Shown: in pieces, positions 36,538-47,154 of the stretch | Position numbering within the stretch: position 1 is the stretch's first letter | Layout of the letters: each line of letters opens with the position of its first letter | Source of the DNA: Rhodococcus sp. G-MC3 | Lineage (GTDB): Bacteria; Actinomycetota; Actinomycetes; Mycobacteriales; Mycobacteriaceae | NCBI RefSeq assembly: GCF_030063335.1 | Contig: NZ_JASISW010000019.1 | Coordinates: 1 to 64,000 of the forward strand | Length of the DNA stretch: 64,000 bases | Reading direction: 5' to 3' | The notes under the pieces: model-generated | Told to the model about the DNA's origin: nothing | The model's database searches: none | The model's input: only the letters and a program-made list of their open reading frames with translations | Translations under genes and position numbers: made by a program

Positions 36538-37743
36538 ATGACCGATTCGCCTGACAACACGGCCTCTTTGGAGAGCGGTTCGACGTTGCTGGAGGATTCC
36601 CGTGTCGACCAGAATGCGCAGCCCAAGCACAGTTGGCTCAGCAGGCTGTACACGGGAACGGGTGCCTTCGAGATCATCGGCCGTCGCAAGTTCTACTACA
36701 TCCTGACCGGTGTGATCGTGTTGATCTGCCTGCTCAGCATGGTGTTCAGGGGCTTCACTCTGGGGATCGACTTCGAAGGCGGAACCAAGATCCAGGTGCC
36801 CGCCGCCGCAGACGTCACCACCGAGCAGGTCGAAACCGTGTTCACCGACTCGCTCGGATTCGGTCCGGAGGCGGTGCAGACCGTCGGGTCAGGCGCTGCG
36901 GCCACCGTTCAGGTCAGGTCAGAGGCTCTGGATGCGAGGCAGGTAGACCAGGTCAAGACCGCTCTGTTCGACGCCTTCCAGCCCGAAGACAGTACCGGTA
37001 CGGCGACGCCGAACGCGATCAGCTTCTCCGACGTCAGTGAGACCTGGGGCGGCCAGATCACGCAAAAGGCTCTGATTGCGCTGCTTGTGTTCCTGGTGAT
37101 CGTGAGCATTTACATCGCGATTCGCTACGAGCGAGACATGGCACTTGCTGCATTGGCTGCATTGTTCTTCGACTTGCTCGTCACTGCCGGTGTGTATTCG
37201 CTGGTCGGATTCGAGGTAACCCCTGCCACAGTTATCGGACTGCTCACCATTCTCGGGTTCTCGCTGTACGACTCGGTGGTTGTGTTCGACAAGGTCGAGG
37301 AGAACACCCGCGGAATTCTGCACCTGAACCGCAAAACCTATGCGGAACAGGCGAACCTTGCCGTCAACCAGACGCTTATGCGCTCGATCAACACCACTGT
37401 CATCGGTGTACTCCCAGTGCTGGCACTGATGATCGTCGCAGTGTGGCTGCTCGGGGTCGGAACACTGAAGGACCTCGCGCTGGTGCAGCTGGTCGGCATG
37501 ATCGTCGGCGCGTACTCGTCGATCTTCTTCGCGACGCCGTTGCTCGTCACCATCAAGGAGAAGTGGGGCCCGGTAGCCGCACACACCAAGAAGGTGCTCG
37601 CCAAGCGCGCCGAAGCGGCTGGTCGTGTCGGCTCGACCAACTTGGTGAAGACCGCCGCAGGTGCCAGTTCGGTCGCGAATGCTCCGGCAACGCCCCAGGT
37701 GGGTTCGCGACCGACCGGAAAGCGCGCCAAGAAGAGGCGCTGA
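36538..37743 (+). CDS. secF: Protein translocase subunit SecF
   Basis: A 401-aa partner of SecD. After about 35 hydrophilic residues TM1 leads to FTLGIDFEGGTKIQVPAA; five more TM segments follow with SIYIAIRYERDMALAALAAL, VIGLLTILGFSLYDSVVVFD and LNRKTYAEQANLAVNQTLMR. The basic C terminus ends GKRAKKRR. ATG 36538 follows the secD stop by one nt, and the stop overlaps the next ATG by one base. Confidence 0.94.
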   Translation: MTDSPDNTASLESGSTLLEDSRVDQNAQPKHSWLSRLYTGTGAFEIIGRRKFYYILTGVIVLICLLSMVFRGFTLGIDFEGGTKIQVPAAADVTTEQVETVFTDSLGFGPEAVQTVGSGAAATVQVRSEALDARQVDQVKTALFDAFQPEDSTGTATPNAISFSDVSETWGGQITQKALIALLVFLVIVSIYIAIRYERDMALAALAALFFDLLVTAGVYSLVGFEVTPATVIGLLTILGFSLYDSVVVFDKVEENTRGILHLNRKTYAEQANLAVNQTLMRSINTTVIGVLPVLALMIVAVWLLGVGTLKDLALVQLVGMIVGAYSSIFFATPLLVTIKEKWGPVAAHTKKVLAKRAEAAGRVGSTNLVKTAAGASSVANAPATPQVGSRPTGKRAKKRR

Positions 37744-39452
37744 TGACTGTACGAGCCGGAGTGTATCGAGCGGTGGCAGCCGCAGTGGTTGCCACCGTCG
37801 GCGCAGGCGTACTCAACGGATGCTCGTCGCCGGAGGACCCGGTGCCGTCCATCGGATACGCAGTGGACAACACTGTGCCCACTTATAACGCGCAGACCGT
37901 CGCCGGCGCCGCATCTGGTGCCAGACAAGCGTTTCCGAGGGTCCAGACGGGGTTCAGTTATCTCGGGCCCGAAGGGGAGTCGCTGTCGGACAACGATATC
38001 GGTGGCGTCTCGGTAGTACCCGCGGACGTCCTGACCGTGGCGTTCATGATCGCGCCCCAGGCCACGTACTCCGACGGAGTACCGATGACGTGTGACGATC
38101 TCGTGCTCACCTGGGCTGCCAACAGTGGACGTTTCGTGTCGGGAACCGACAATCAGCCGCTGTTCGACTCAGCGTCGAGCGCGGGGTATTCCGATATCGA
38201 CCGTGTCGACTGTGTGAGTGGCAGCAAGGATGCCACTGTCACGTTCAAGGCCGGCCGCGATTACGAGGGGTGGCGCAGTCTGTTCGGTGCTACCGATCTC
38301 CTTCCCGCGCATGTGGTGTCGAGAGCGGCGAACGTACCCGACGTCGTCGAACCGATCCTCGCCGGGGACGTGGCCGCGGTGCGGCGTATCGCCGATTTCT
38401 GGAACACCGGTTGGACTCTCACGCCGGGAGCGGTGGACACATCGCTGCTGCCGTCGAACGGTCCGTACCGAGTCGATTCTTACACCGTCGACGGCGGACT
38501 CGTTCTCGTCGCCAACGACAAATGGTGGGGCATCCCGCCCGAGACCGAGCGAGTGGTGATCTGGCCGAAAGGTACCGATCTGGCCGCGCGTGCTGACGCC
38601 GGAGATCTCGACATCGTCGATCAGGGTGTCGGCGGCACATTGCCCGACGCATTCACGGCGACGAATTTTCCCTCGCACGGGGTCGAGCAACTGACTTTTG
38701 CGACGAGTGGATCACTCTCTTCTTCAGCGGCCCGTCGCGCTGTGGCACTGTGCACCGCGCGCGAGCAACTCTTCGAACAGTACGGACATCAGGGTTACGA
38801 CCGCCCGAACGGGATTGGTGCAGATGTGGTCGATTCTCGTCTGGTGCAGCCGAACGCACTGATATACGGCCCGGTAGCAGGCACCGCGAGCGGCCGCTAC
38901 CGCCAGGCGGATACCCCGGCGGCCCAGGCCGCGTTGAAGGACGCAAGTCTCGGTGCTGTGACGGTCAGAATCGGTTACCTAGCTCCCGACCCTCGACGTG
39001 CGAGCATCGTCGCCGATATCGCCGCCGCCTGTTCACCTGCAGGAATCACCATCACGGACGCAAGTTCGGAGGATTTCGGGCCCGAAGCCCTTCGCGCGGG
39101 TGCGGTGGATGCAGTGCTCGCCTCCACCGGTTCCGCTTCCGGGCCATCCGGTGCCGCATCCGACGCGGCAGCCAGGTACAGCTTGCACAGCGGCATCGGC
39201 AGCAACGTCGGTGGTTATGCGAACGGCCGTATCGACGCCATCGTCGATCAACTTGCCGTCGAGACGTCGGATGCAACAGCCCTGTCGATCGCGACGGAAG
39301 GCGAGAATATCCTCTGGAACGACATGCCGTCGCTGCCACTGTTCAATCAGCCTCGGAGTCTTGCTGTTGCCGATGGCATGAGCAACGTCGTCGCCAACCC
39401 GACGACCTCGGGCGCGGGTTGGAACATGGATCGGTGGATACTTCTTCGGTGA
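37743..39452 (+). CDS. Peptide/oligopeptide-binding ABC transporter lipoprotein (SBP family 5)
   Basis: A 569-aa exported solute-binding protein. Signal peptide with lipobox VLNGC at about residue 27, then the family-5 fold: [59 protein letters not shown] and a C-terminal [17 protein letters not shown]. No permease or ATPase gene is nearby; it is embedded between secF and apt like Rv2585c, so its transport partners must be elsewhere or absent. Confidence 0.88.
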   Translation: MTVRAGVYRAVAAAVVATVGAGVLNGCSSPEDPVPSIGYAVDNTVPTYNAQTVAGAASGARQAFPRVQTGFSYLGPEGESLSDNDIGGVSVVPADVLTVAFMIAPQATYSDGVPMTCDDLVLTWAANSGRFVSGTDNQPLFDSASSAGYSDIDRVDCVSGSKDATVTFKAGRDYEGWRSLFGATDLLPAHVVSRAANVPDVVEPILAGDVAAVRRIADFWNTGWTLTPGAVDTSLLPSNGPYRVDSYTVDGGLVLVANDKWWGIPPETERVVIWPKGTDLAARADAGDLDIVDQGVGGTLPDAFTATNFPSHGVEQLTFATSGSLSSSAARRAVALCTAREQLFEQYGHQGYDRPNGIGADVVDSRLVQPNALIYGPVAGTASGRYRQADTPAAQAALKDASLGAVTVRIGYLAPDPRRASIVADIAAACSPAGITITDASSEDFGPEALRAGAVDAVLASTGSASGPSGAASDAAARYSLHSGIGSNVGGYANGRIDAIVDQLAVETSDATALSIATEGENILWNDMPSLPLFNQPRSLAVADGMSNVVANPTTSGAGWNMDRWILLR

Positions 39453-40006
39453 GTACCAACGTCTCGTCACCTCAATCCGATCTCGCCGCACGGGCGGCAG
39501 TCAACATCGACAAGCACGTCCGCTGGGCGAACGATTTTCCGGTGGAGGGCGTGCGTTTCGCCGATCTGACACCGGTCTTCGCCGACGCCGACGGGCTGAA
39601 GACAGTGATCGGGGCGCTTGCGGAAGCGGGCACCGGTGCCGATCTGGTCGCTGGTATCGACGCACGAGGATTTCTTCTTGGAGCAGGCGTCGCGCTTGCA
39701 CTCGAATCGGGTGTTCTTGCAGTCCGCAAAGCGGGAAAGCTGCCTCCACCGGTCGTGTCGCAGAGCTACGACCTCGAATACGGGTCAGCCGTTCTCGAGA
39801 TACCGGAGGACATCGACATCGTAGGTCGAAAGATCTTGATCGTCGACGACGTGCTCGCCACCGGCGGCACCATCGCTGCGACGGCAGAACTTCTGCGTGC
39901 GCGCGGTGCGAAAGTTCTCGGTGCCGCGGTGGTTCTCGAGATCGCGGCGCTCGGTGGACGCGAGAGATGTGCCGGGTACCCGCTCGCCTGCCTCCGGCAA
40001 GTATGA
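39449..40006 (+). CDS. apt: Adenine phosphoribosyltransferase
   Basis: A 185-aa purine-salvage enzyme converting adenine and PRPP to [43 protein letters not shown] and the PRPP motif [20 protein letters not shown] are present. Start GTG 39449 overlaps the upstream lipoprotein stop. It precedes rel, an order kept from Rv2584c-Rv2583c. Confidence 0.94.
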   Translation: MSTNVSSPQSDLAARAAVNIDKHVRWANDFPVEGVRFADLTPVFADADGLKTVIGALAEAGTGADLVAGIDARGFLLGAGVALALESGVLAVRKAGKLPPPVVSQSYDLEYGSAVLEIPEDIDIVGRKILIVDDVLATGGTIAATAELLRARGAKVLGAAVVLEIAALGGRERCAGYPLACLRQV

Positions 40007-40125
40007 GGACTAAAGTCCATACATACTGCGTCCCGGACGGCACGAGAGGTTCGACAAGCACGTGAGTGGTTCTTTGGCTCACCGAATCGTGCGCGATGCA
40101 GACAACGCGGCAGGAGGCGATCGCA

Positions 40126-42513
40126 GTGACCAGTTATGTCGACCAACCCTTGCCTGAGCGGCCCGAGCCCGACAGCGCCGAGGACAGCTCTGCGGAGCCG
40201 TCCGCCACAGCAACACCCGAGCAGGAACCACTCGTAGTCGGACGCGGTTCGGTTGCAGTGCCGACGTCGGCGTCCAGGCGGGTGCGCGCCCGGTTGGCGC
40301 GCCGAATCACGGCGGGTCGCACAGCGGCAGTGAAGCCAGTCCTCGAACCTTTGGTCAGTCTTCATCGCGAGCTGCATCCGAAGGCCGATTTGGCGCTGTT
40401 GCAGCGCGCCTACGACGTCGCCGACGAACGCCATGCCACTCAGATGCGCAAGTCCGGCGATCCGTACATCACGCACCCGTTGGCGGTCGCGAATATTCTC
40501 GCAGAGCTAGGCATGGACACCACGACCTTGGTCGCGGCACTGCTCCACGACACTGTCGAGGACACCGGCTACTCGCTGACCCAGCTCACCGAGGAATTCG
40601 GTGAGGAGGTCGCGCATCTCGTCGACGGTGTGACCAAGCTGGACAAGGTGGTGCTGGGAACAGCGGCCGAGGGCGAAACCATCCGCAAGATGATCATCGC
40701 GATGGCGCGCGATCCTCGTGTGTTGGTGATCAAGGTTGCCGACCGTCTCCATAACATGCGCACCATGCGGTTCCTGCCGCCGGAGAAGCAGGCACGCAAG
40801 GCGAAGGAGACACTGGAGGTCATTGCACCGCTAGCCCACCGCCTGGGTATGGCCACGGTGAAGTGGGAACTCGAAGACCTCGCCTTCGCGATCCTGCACC
40901 CGAAGAAGTACGACGAGATCGTGCGGCTGGTCGCGGATCGCGCGCCTTCACGCGACACGTACCTCGAGAAAGTGCGCGCCGAGATCAACGCGTCGCTGTC
41001 CGCTTCGCGAATCAGTGCCGCGGTCGAGGGACGGCCGAAGCACTACTGGTCGATTTATCAGAAGATGATCGTCAAGGGCCGCGATTTCGACGACATCCAC
41101 GATCTCGTCGGCATGCGCATTCTGTGCGACGAGATCCGAGACTGCTATGCCGCGGTGGGCGTCGTGCACTCGTTGTGGCAGCCCATGGCGGGCCGGTTCA
41201 AGGACTACATCGCCCAACCGCGCTACGGGGTGTATCAGTCGTTGCACACCACCGTCATCGGTCCCGAGGGCAAACCGCTAGAGGTTCAGATCAGAACCAG
41301 GGATATGCACCGCACTGCCGAGTTCGGCATTGCTGCGCACTGGCGTTACAAGGAAACGCGCGGCAAGCACGGCAACGACAACGCCGAGGTCGACGACATG
41401 GCGTGGATGCGCCAGCTTCTGGACTGGCAGCGTGAGGCCGCGGACCCCGGTGAATTCCTCGAATCGCTACGCTACGACCTGGCGGTCAAGGAGATCTTCG
41501 TGTTCACCCCGAAAGGCGACGTGGTGACGCTTCCCGCCGGATCGTGTCCGGTGGACTTCGCGTACGCCGTACACACCGAGGTGGGGCACCGATGTATCGG
41601 CGCCAGGGTCAACGGCAGGCTCGTCGCTCTGGAGCGCACGCTCGAGAACGGTGAAGTGGTCGAGGTGTTCACCTCGAAAGCGGTCACTGCAGGTCCCAGC
41701 CGAGACTGGCAAGGATTCGTCGTCTCGCCGCGCGCGAAGACCAAGATCCGTCAATGGTTCGCCAAGGAGCGCCGCGAAGAGGCACTCGAAGCGGGCAAGG
41801 ATGCCATCGCGAAAGAAGTCCGTCGCGGCGGACTTCCTCTGCAACGTCTGATGAATGCCGAATCGATGTCGGCGATCGCGCACGAGTTGAGATATGTCGA
41901 CGTCTCGGCGCTGTACACGGCGGTGGGGGAGAGCCATGTCTCTGCTCAGCACGTCGTGCAGCGACTGGTGGCGCACCTCGGCGGCGTCGGAGACGTCGAG
42001 GAAGAGCTGGCGGAGCGCTCGACACCGTCCACCATCCCGACACGTCCCCGTCATGTCGGAGACGCCGGAGTGCTGGTGTCAGGTGCGACAGGGGTCGTCG
42101 CAAAGCTGGCGAAGTGCTGCACTCCTGTGCCGGGCGACGAGATTCTCGGATTCGTGACCCGCGGTGGATCGGTCAGTGTGCACCGCACCGACTGCACCAA
42201 CGCGAAGTCACTCGGCGATCAGTCCGAACGCTTCGTCGACGTGCAATGGGCGCCGTCCGCGTCGTCGGTGTTCCTCGTAGCGATCCAGATCGAGGCGCTC
42301 GATCGCCACCGCTTGCTCTCCGACGTCACCAAGGCGTTGGCGGACGAGAAGGTGAACATCCTCTCGGCATCGGTGGCGACGTCAGGGGATCGGGTAGCGA
42401 TAAGCAAGTTCACGTTCGAGATGGGTGATCCGAAGCACCTGGGACATGTGCTGAACGTTGTCCGCAACGTGGAAGGCGTCTACGACGTCTACCGGCTCAC
42501 GTCGGCTGCCTAG
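40126..42513 (+). CDS. rel: Bifunctional (p)ppGpp synthetase/hydrolase
   Basis: A 795-aa RSH protein controlling the stringent response. After a variable acidic N terminus: hydrolase HD domain with HDTVEDTG, synthetase domain with [20 protein letters not shown] and [23 protein letters not shown] domain ([20 protein letters not shown]), a zinc-finger-like [10 protein letters not shown] region and a C-terminal ACT domain. GTG 40126 is preferred to upstream ATG 40096 because AGGAGG is 8 nt before it. A long inverted repeat follows the stop. Confidence 0.95.
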   Translation: MTSYVDQPLPERPEPDSAEDSSAEPSATATPEQEPLVVGRGSVAVPTSASRRVRARLARRITAGRTAAVKPVLEPLVSLHRELHPKADLALLQRAYDVADERHATQMRKSGDPYITHPLAVANILAELGMDTTTLVAALLHDTVEDTGYSLTQLTEEFGEEVAHLVDGVTKLDKVVLGTAAEGETIRKMIIAMARDPRVLVIKVADRLHNMRTMRFLPPEKQARKAKETLEVIAPLAHRLGMATVKWELEDLAFAILHPKKYDEIVRLVADRAPSRDTYLEKVRAEINASLSASRISAAVEGRPKHYWSIYQKMIVKGRDFDDIHDLVGMRILCDEIRDCYAAVGVVHSLWQPMAGRFKDYIAQPRYGVYQSLHTTVIGPEGKPLEVQIRTRDMHRTAEFGIAAHWRYKETRGKHGNDNAEVDDMAWMRQLLDWQREAADPGEFLESLRYDLAVKEIFVFTPKGDVVTLPAGSCPVDFAYAVHTEVGHRCIGARVNGRLVALERTLENGEVVEVFTSKAVTAGPSRDWQGFVVSPRAKTKIRQWFAKERREEALEAGKDAIAKEVRRGGLPLQRLMNAESMSAIAHELRYVDVSALYTAVGESHVSAQHVVQRLVAHLGGVGDVEEELAERSTPSTIPTRPRHVGDAGVLVSGATGVVAKLAKCCTPVPGDEILGFVTRGGSVSVHRTDCTNAKSLGDQSERFVDVQWAPSASSVFLVAIQIEALDRHRLLSDVTKALADEKVNILSASVATSGDRVAISKFTFEMGDPKHLGHVLNVVRNVEGVYDVYRLTSAA

Positions 42514-42522
42514 GCGGCTCCG

Positions 42523-42574
42523 GCGCATGTGTGCGGTAATACCTCCCCTGGGACGTATTACCGCGCACATGCGC
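42523..42574. terminator. Long inverted repeat between convergent rel and cyclophilin genes
   Basis: Arms 42523-42541 and 42556-42574 pair over 19 bp with a single G-T pair around a 14-nt loop. It starts 10 nt after the rel stop and ends 8 nt from the stop of the convergent lipoprotein gene, so it can serve both. Neither side has a T run. Confidence 0.7.
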
Positions 42575-42581
42575 AGAGCGC

Positions 42582-43409
42582 CTACGAGCTGACAGTCTCG
42601 AGCACGACCGGCAGTTTCGGTGCTCCGTCGTCACCGGGCGTCGACACGCCTCCGGCGGCAACGGCATCGAGGGTGTCGAGGCCTTCGTCGGAGATCGTGC
42701 CGAAGACCGTGTACTGCGGTGGCAACACCGAGTCGGCATACACCAGGAAGAACTGGCTTCCATTGGTGTCAGGTCCGGCATTGGCCATCGCGACGGTGCC
42801 GCGGGGGTAGACGATGGGGCGCGACAGCGCGGGGTCTCCGGCCGGGTACGCCGTGCTGGGGTACTCGTTTGCGAACTCGTAGCCGGGTCCGCGGTTGCCC
42901 TTGCCCGACGGATCGCCGCACTGTAGCACCGCCAGTCCCTCTGTCGTGGTGAGGCGATGGCACACGGTGTTGTCGAAGTAACTCTGCGATGCCAACGATG
43001 TGAAGCTGTTGACAGTGCACGGCGCCTCGGACCGGTCGAGCGTCAATCCGATCGCTCCCTGGCTGGTCGTGATCGCCACGTCGACGGTGCCTGCGGTGGA
43101 CACACCCTCCGTTCCCGGTGGGGTGTTCTCCTTGATCGCCGGGGCTGCCTCGGGGTACTCACAACTGGCAGTGGATGCCTCGGCAGCAGGAACGGCAGGA
43201 AGCACGCCGAATTGAGACAGGTCGAGTGGTGTCTGCGACGTGGTCGCCGAGCTCGATGCGGCCTCCGTCGTGGACACAGTGGTATCGGATGCAGTGGTAT
43301 CGGATGCAGTGGTATCGGACGCAGCGGTGTCGGACGAGCCCGACGAGCATCCTGCGACGAGCACCGCCGCTGCTCCGGCAACCGCACTCAGTGCTACGGC
43401 GCGCCTCAC
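42582..43409 (-). CDS. Lipoprotein cyclophilin-type peptidyl-prolyl isomerase
   Basis: A 275-aa exported cyclophilin. Signal peptide with lipobox VLVAGC at residue 21, then a Ser/Thr-rich linker with DTTAS pentapeptides, then the cyclophilin fold: IGLTLDRSEAPCTVNSFTSL, YFDNTVCHRLTT, RGTVAMANAGPDTNGSQFFL and YTVFGTIS. The FFL and GSQ signature residues of the active site are retained. GTG 43409 overlaps the stop of the next upstream cyclophilin gene (GTGA), so this copy is translated by coupling. Confidence 0.88.
   Translation of the reverse strand: MRRAVALSAVAGAAAVLVAGCSSGSSDTAASDTTASDTTASDTTVSTTEAASSSATTSQTPLDLSQFGVLPAVPAAEASTASCEYPEAAPAIKENTPPGTEGVSTAGTVDVAITTSQGAIGLTLDRSEAPCTVNSFTSLASQSYFDNTVCHRLTTTEGLAVLQCGDPSGKGNRGPGYEFANEYPSTAYPAGDPALSRPIVYPRGTVAMANAGPDTNGSQFFLVYADSVLPPQYTVFGTISDEGLDTLDAVAAGGVSTPGDDGAPKLPVVLETVSS
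43276..43335 (-). repeat. 15-bp coding repeat in cyclophilin lipoprotein
   Basis: Four 15-bp units (43276-43290, 43291-43305, 43306-43320, 43321-43335), plus-strand form GCAGTGGTATCGGAT, the last one diverged. They encode the DTTAS linker between lipobox and cyclophilin domain. Confidence 0.85.
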
Positions 43410-44278
43410 AGATCGCTTACCATGCTCGTGATGTCCACGGGCAGTGCCGGCGTGCCGTCTGCTGCGCCCCCTTCGGCGCCTGCTGCAGCAACCTTGTCCA
43501 ACGTCTGGAGACCTGTCTCGTCGATGGTGCCGAACGCCGTGTACGCCGGAGGCAGAGTCGAGTCGCCGTAGACGAGGAAGAACTGGCTGCCGTTGGTGCC
43601 TGGTCCGGCATTGGCCATCGCGATGGTCCCGCGCGGATACGAGATCGGCTCGCTGGCCGCGGGATCGCCTTCGGCGTACTGGTCGGCCGGGAACTCGTCG
43701 GCGAACTGGTAGCCGGGTCCGCCCATACCGGTACCGGCCGGATCACCGCACTGCAGAACCTGCAGACCCGCGCCGGTGGTGAGGCGATGGCAGGTGGTCC
43801 CGTCGAAGTAGCCCTGGTTGGCGAGCGAGACGAAGCTGTTGACCGTGCACGGCGACTGCGGGTTGTTCAACGTCAGACCGATGTTGCCCTGTGTGGTTTC
43901 CATGCTGTAGCTCAGCGCTTCGTCGCTCGTCGGCACGCCGTCGGTGCGAGGAGGAGTGTTGGCCTTCGCTGCGGGCTGAGCGGCCGCCGGGTAGGAGCAA
44001 TTTACGGTCTCGGGTAGGGATTCGGCCCGACCGTCGGCGATCAGGGTGTCGCCGCTGGTTGAGCTTGCCGCGGACGTGCTAGCCGCGGTCGCGTCCGGCT
44101 CGTCACTGCCGCGAGTGAGTGCGAACACGACTGCCACGGCGCCTACCACTACGACCAGACCGAGAACAGATCCGGCGATCGTCATCTGCTTGCGCTTCTT
44201 GGCGCGGTCGGCTCGATGTTCGAGCTGGCGCTCGAGTTTCCGTTTCGCTGCCGCGCGTCGCTGCTCGTTGCTGGGCAA
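43406..44278 (-). CDS. ppiB: Membrane-anchored cyclophilin-type peptidyl-prolyl isomerase
   Basis: A 290-aa isomerase. The N terminus is basic (SNEQRRAAAKRKLERQLEHR), a transmembrane segment follows at about 32-53, then a linker and the cyclophilin domain: IGLTLNNPQSPCTVNSFVSL, GYFDGTTCHRLTT, RGTIAMANAGPGTNGSQFFL, YTAFGTID. The start is set at TTG 44278 because AGGAGG lies about 9 nt upstream and the SNEQRRAAAKRKLERQL block matches the start of Rv2582 as remembered; an upstream GTG/ATG region has no ribosome site. It is first of two coupled cyclophilin genes. Confidence 0.88.
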   Translation of the reverse strand: MPSNEQRRAAAKRKLERQLEHRADRAKKRKQMTIAGSVLGLVVVVGAVAVVFALTRGSDEPDATAASTSAASSTSGDTLIADGRAESLPETVNCSYPAAAQPAAKANTPPRTDGVPTSDEALSYSMETTQGNIGLTLNNPQSPCTVNSFVSLANQGYFDGTTCHRLTTGAGLQVLQCGDPAGTGMGGPGYQFADEFPADQYAEGDPAASEPISYPRGTIAMANAGPGTNGSQFFLVYGDSTLPPAYTAFGTIDETGLQTLDKVAAAGAEGGAADGTPALPVDITSMVSDL

Positions 44279-44494
44279 TTGACGTGTCCTCCTGCTTGTC
44301 CTGAATTTGACGTGCCTGTTAAGAACGGGCTTGTGTAGAGCTGTCACCGGCCGTGAGTGAGTGTGCCATTACATCCTGAGAACCATCTGACGGCCTCGCG
44401 GATTCTCGCCTGTAGGCACTGGCGACGAGCAGATGAACGATGAACAACTAGTCTGGTTCTCGACTTGGCCGTACCGAATACAGGAGCTGCAGCC

Positions 44495-45187
44495 GTGCTC
44501 GTCACCGGATTCCCGGCGGGAATGTTCCAGACCAATTGCTATGTGCTCGCCCACGATGGCTCCGACACATGTGTCGTCGTCGATCCTGGCCAGGATGCCA
44601 CCGAGCCGCTGTTCCGGTTCTTGAGCGAATCGAACACCACGCCGGTGGCGGTACTCCTCACTCATGGGCACCTCGATCACACCTGGTCGGTTGCTCCTGT
44701 GTGCGAGAAGTTCGGGATTCCTGCCTATATTCATCCCGACGACCGCTACATGCTCTCCGACCCGCTCCGGGGAACCGGACCGCAGCTGGCGGCCCTGCTG
44801 GGCGACTCCGAGTTCCACGAGCCCGACGAGGTCGTCGATCTCGCGCACGAGGACACTCTTGTGTTGGCGGGCATCGAGATCGGCGTCGTGCATACTCCTG
44901 GACACACCCAGGGATCGGTGGCGTTCACCATCGACGTCGAGACTCCCGATGGAACCCTCGCTGTTGCGCTCACCGGTGACACACTGTTCGCCGGTTCCAT
45001 CGGGCGCACCGATCTGCCAGGGGGAAACCACGAGCAGCTGCTGTCGTCGGTTGCATCGAGACTTCTACCGCTCGCCGACGACACCGTGATCCTTCCCGGC
45101 CACGGCGCGCAGAGCTCGATCGGCCAGGAGCGAGCCTCCAATCCATTTCTCGTTGGACTGTCGGCACCCGAACAAGGAAAACTGTGA
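44495..45187 (+). CDS. MBL-fold hydrolase (glyoxalase II-like)
   Basis: A 230-aa metallo-beta-lactamase-fold hydrolase. It opens [20 protein letters not shown], then VVVDPGQDA, the metal motif [43 protein letters not shown] and [11 protein letters not shown], all metal ligands in place. Counterpart of Rv2581c. Hydroxyacylglutathione is unlikely in a mycothiol organism, so the thioester substrate is open. GTG 44495 has AGGAG eight nt upstream. It overlaps hisS by 4 bp (GTGA). Confidence 0.9.
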   Translation: MLVTGFPAGMFQTNCYVLAHDGSDTCVVVDPGQDATEPLFRFLSESNTTPVAVLLTHGHLDHTWSVAPVCEKFGIPAYIHPDDRYMLSDPLRGTGPQLAALLGDSEFHEPDEVVDLAHEDTLVLAGIEIGVVHTPGHTQGSVAFTIDVETPDGTLAVALTGDTLFAGSIGRTDLPGGNHEQLLSSVASRLLPLADDTVILPGHGAQSSIGQERASNPFLVGLSAPEQGKL

Positions 45188-46527
45188 CCGTGAGCAAGAC
45201 CAGCACTTTTTCTGCGCCCAAGGGCATCCCTGACTACGTACCCCCGAACTCGGCGGAGTTCGTTGCCGTTAGAGAAGGGCTGCTGACCGCGGCTCGCAAT
45301 GCTGGGTACGGCCACATCGAGCTCCCGGTCTTCGAGGACACCGGTTTGTTCGCGCGAGGCGTCGGCGAATCGACCGATGTGGTCAGCAAGGAGATGTATA
45401 CGTTCGCCGATCGAGGAGACCGTTCGGTGACGCTGCGACCCGAGGGAACCGCCGGTGTCATGCGTGCCGTCATAGAACATGGCCTCGACCGCGGAGCTTT
45501 GCCGGTCAAGCTTGCCTATGCCGGCCCGTTCTTCCGCTACGAACGCCCGCAGGCAGGTCGCTACCGCCAGTTGCAGCAGGTCGGTGTCGAAGCAATCGGT
45601 GTCGATGATCCGGCTCTCGATGCCGAGGTCATCGCCGTCGCGGACACCGGGTTTCGCAGTCTGGGTCTGACCGACTTCCGTCTCGAGATCACCTCTCTCG
45701 GCGACGACACGTGCCGTCCTCGGTACCGCGAACTCCTCCAGCAGTTTCTTTTTGCGCTGCCGCTCGACGACGAAACGAAGAAGCGCGCGGAGATCAATCC
45801 ACTCCGGGTGCTCGACGACAAGCGTCCTGAGGTTCGCGAGATGACTGCGGATGCGCCGCTGATGCTCGATCACCTGTCGGAGACGGCCAAGGCCCACTTC
45901 GACGAGGTACTCGCGCACCTCGATGCATTGAAGGTTCCCTACGTGGTCAATCCGCGTATGGTGCGTGGCCTCGACTACTACACCAAAACGACATTCGAAT
46001 TCGTGCACGACGGCCTCGGAGCGCAGTCCGGAATCGGCGGCGGCGGTAGGTACGACGGTCTGATGGCCCAACTCGGCGGACAGGAACTGTCCGGCATCGG
46101 GTTCGGGCTCGGAGTCGACCGTACGATGCTCGCGCTGGTCGCCGAAGGTAAGTCTGCGGGCTCTACCGCTCGGTGCGCAGTCTTCGGCGTTCCGCTCGGG
46201 GCGGATGCCAAAGCGAAGATCGTCGCCATCGCCGGGGAGCTGCGCGGCAAAGGCATAAGCGTCGATATGGCCTACGGAAATCGTGGGGTGAAAGGCGCAA
46301 TGAAGGCTGCCGACCGGTCTGGTGCACGCTTCGCTCTGGTCCTCGGCGACAAGGAACTTGCCGAGGGCAACGCCGTGGTGAAAGAACTCGCGACTGGGGA
46401 GCAGCGCGATGTTCCACTCGCCGAAGTGGTCTCCGCGTTGGAGGCCGGTCTTGCCGACGTTGGTTCGAACTCAGAGGCCGGTCTTGCCGACGTTGGTTCG
46501 AACCCAGGGGCCGGTCTTGCCGGCTGA
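45184..46527 (+). CDS. hisS: Histidyl-tRNA synthetase with repetitive C-terminal tail
   Basis: A 447-aa class II synthetase. Motif 1 region with GKGIPDY-like [11 protein letters not shown], motif 2 in [20 protein letters not shown], histidine motif [14 protein letters not shown] and [16 protein letters not shown], then the anticodon domain. The last about 28 residues are two and a half copies of [10 protein letters not shown] encoded by a 33-bp tandem repeat and are not part of the family. The stop lies within the start region of the next gene. Confidence 0.94.
   Translation: MTVSKTSTFSAPKGIPDYVPPNSAEFVAVREGLLTAARNAGYGHIELPVFEDTGLFARGVGESTDVVSKEMYTFADRGDRSVTLRPEGTAGVMRAVIEHGLDRGALPVKLAYAGPFFRYERPQAGRYRQLQQVGVEAIGVDDPALDAEVIAVADTGFRSLGLTDFRLEITSLGDDTCRPRYRELLQQFLFALPLDDETKKRAEINPLRVLDDKRPEVREMTADAPLMLDHLSETAKAHFDEVLAHLDALKVPYVVNPRMVRGLDYYTKTTFEFVHDGLGAQSGIGGGGRYDGLMAQLGGQELSGIGFGLGVDRTMLALVAEGKSAGSTARCAVFGVPLGADAKAKIVAIAGELRGKGISVDMAYGNRGVKGAMKAADRSGARFALVLGDKELAEGNAVVKELATGEQRDVPLAEVVSALEAGLADVGSNSEAGLADVGSNPGAGLAG
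46441..46523 (+). repeat. 33-bp tandem repeat at the 3' end of hisS
   Basis: Unit 46441-46473 is repeated almost exactly at 46474-46506, and a third partial copy runs 46507-46523. It encodes [12 protein letters not shown] and ends at the hisS stop. The third copy supplies the likely TTG start of the following gene. Confidence 0.9.
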
Positions 46528-47149
46528 CAGTTCTGCGCGCGTCGAACTCGATCTCGTTCCGGTCGAGTTGATCGCGCCGCGACTGAAGAAGGTCGCCCTT
46601 GGTGCGGTGGTGATCGGAATATTGCTCGCGGTCGTTGCGAGTTTCTTCCTGCCGGTCGCGGTGGCATCAGTGCTCGGGGCTGTCGTGGCGGTGCCGACCG
46701 CTGGATCTGCATGGGTGGGGCTGAGGCGTCGAACATGGCTCAGCGACAACATCATCCATGCGCGGGGCGGGTTTCGGACGAAGCAGTTGGCAGTGGCGAA
46801 GGTGGTCAGTGCCGAAGTTCAGGTGCGTACAGCGCGGATCGATCAGATTTCGCTTCGCCTGTACGACGGCAACTCTCGCGTCACCATCGCGCTTGCGCTT
46901 TACACGAAAGGCGGTGGCCGCGAATTGCCGATCTTGTCGCTGAGAAAACTCGCCGACGCCTTGTGGACGAGCGAGTTGGTGCCCGCGGCCGCAATTGCCT
47001 CGGTATTGGTCGATCAACTGAAAGCGGAAGCACGCGACGCCGGACTGAACGAACGCCCGCTGTACCGAGCAATCGAATTGGTACGCGATGCAGGTCGAAC
47101 GCCCTTGGCCACGTTGACCGATCGGGAAGTCGCTGCGCTGACGGGGTAA
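46517..47149 (+). CDS. Conserved membrane protein, unknown function
   Basis: A protein of about 210 aa. Two adjacent hydrophobic segments (about 25-65) are followed by a soluble domain with [20 protein letters not shown] and [20 protein letters not shown], which resembles a bacterial PH-type domain only loosely. The start is uncertain: TTG 46517 inside the hisS repeat is the best candidate and would give an 11-nt overlap; no Shine-Dalgarno is strong. It ends 5 nt from the convergent DUF3237 stop. Confidence 0.7.
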   Translation: MPADSSARVELDLVPVELIAPRLKKVALGAVVIGILLAVVASFFLPVAVASVLGAVVAVPTAGSAWVGLRRRTWLSDNIIHARGGFRTKQLAVAKVVSAEVQVRTARIDQISLRLYDGNSRVTIALALYTKGGGRELPILSLRKLADALWTSELVPAAAIASVLVDQLKAEARDAGLNERPLYRAIELVRDAGRTPLATLTDREVAALTG

Positions 47150-47154
47150 GCCTT

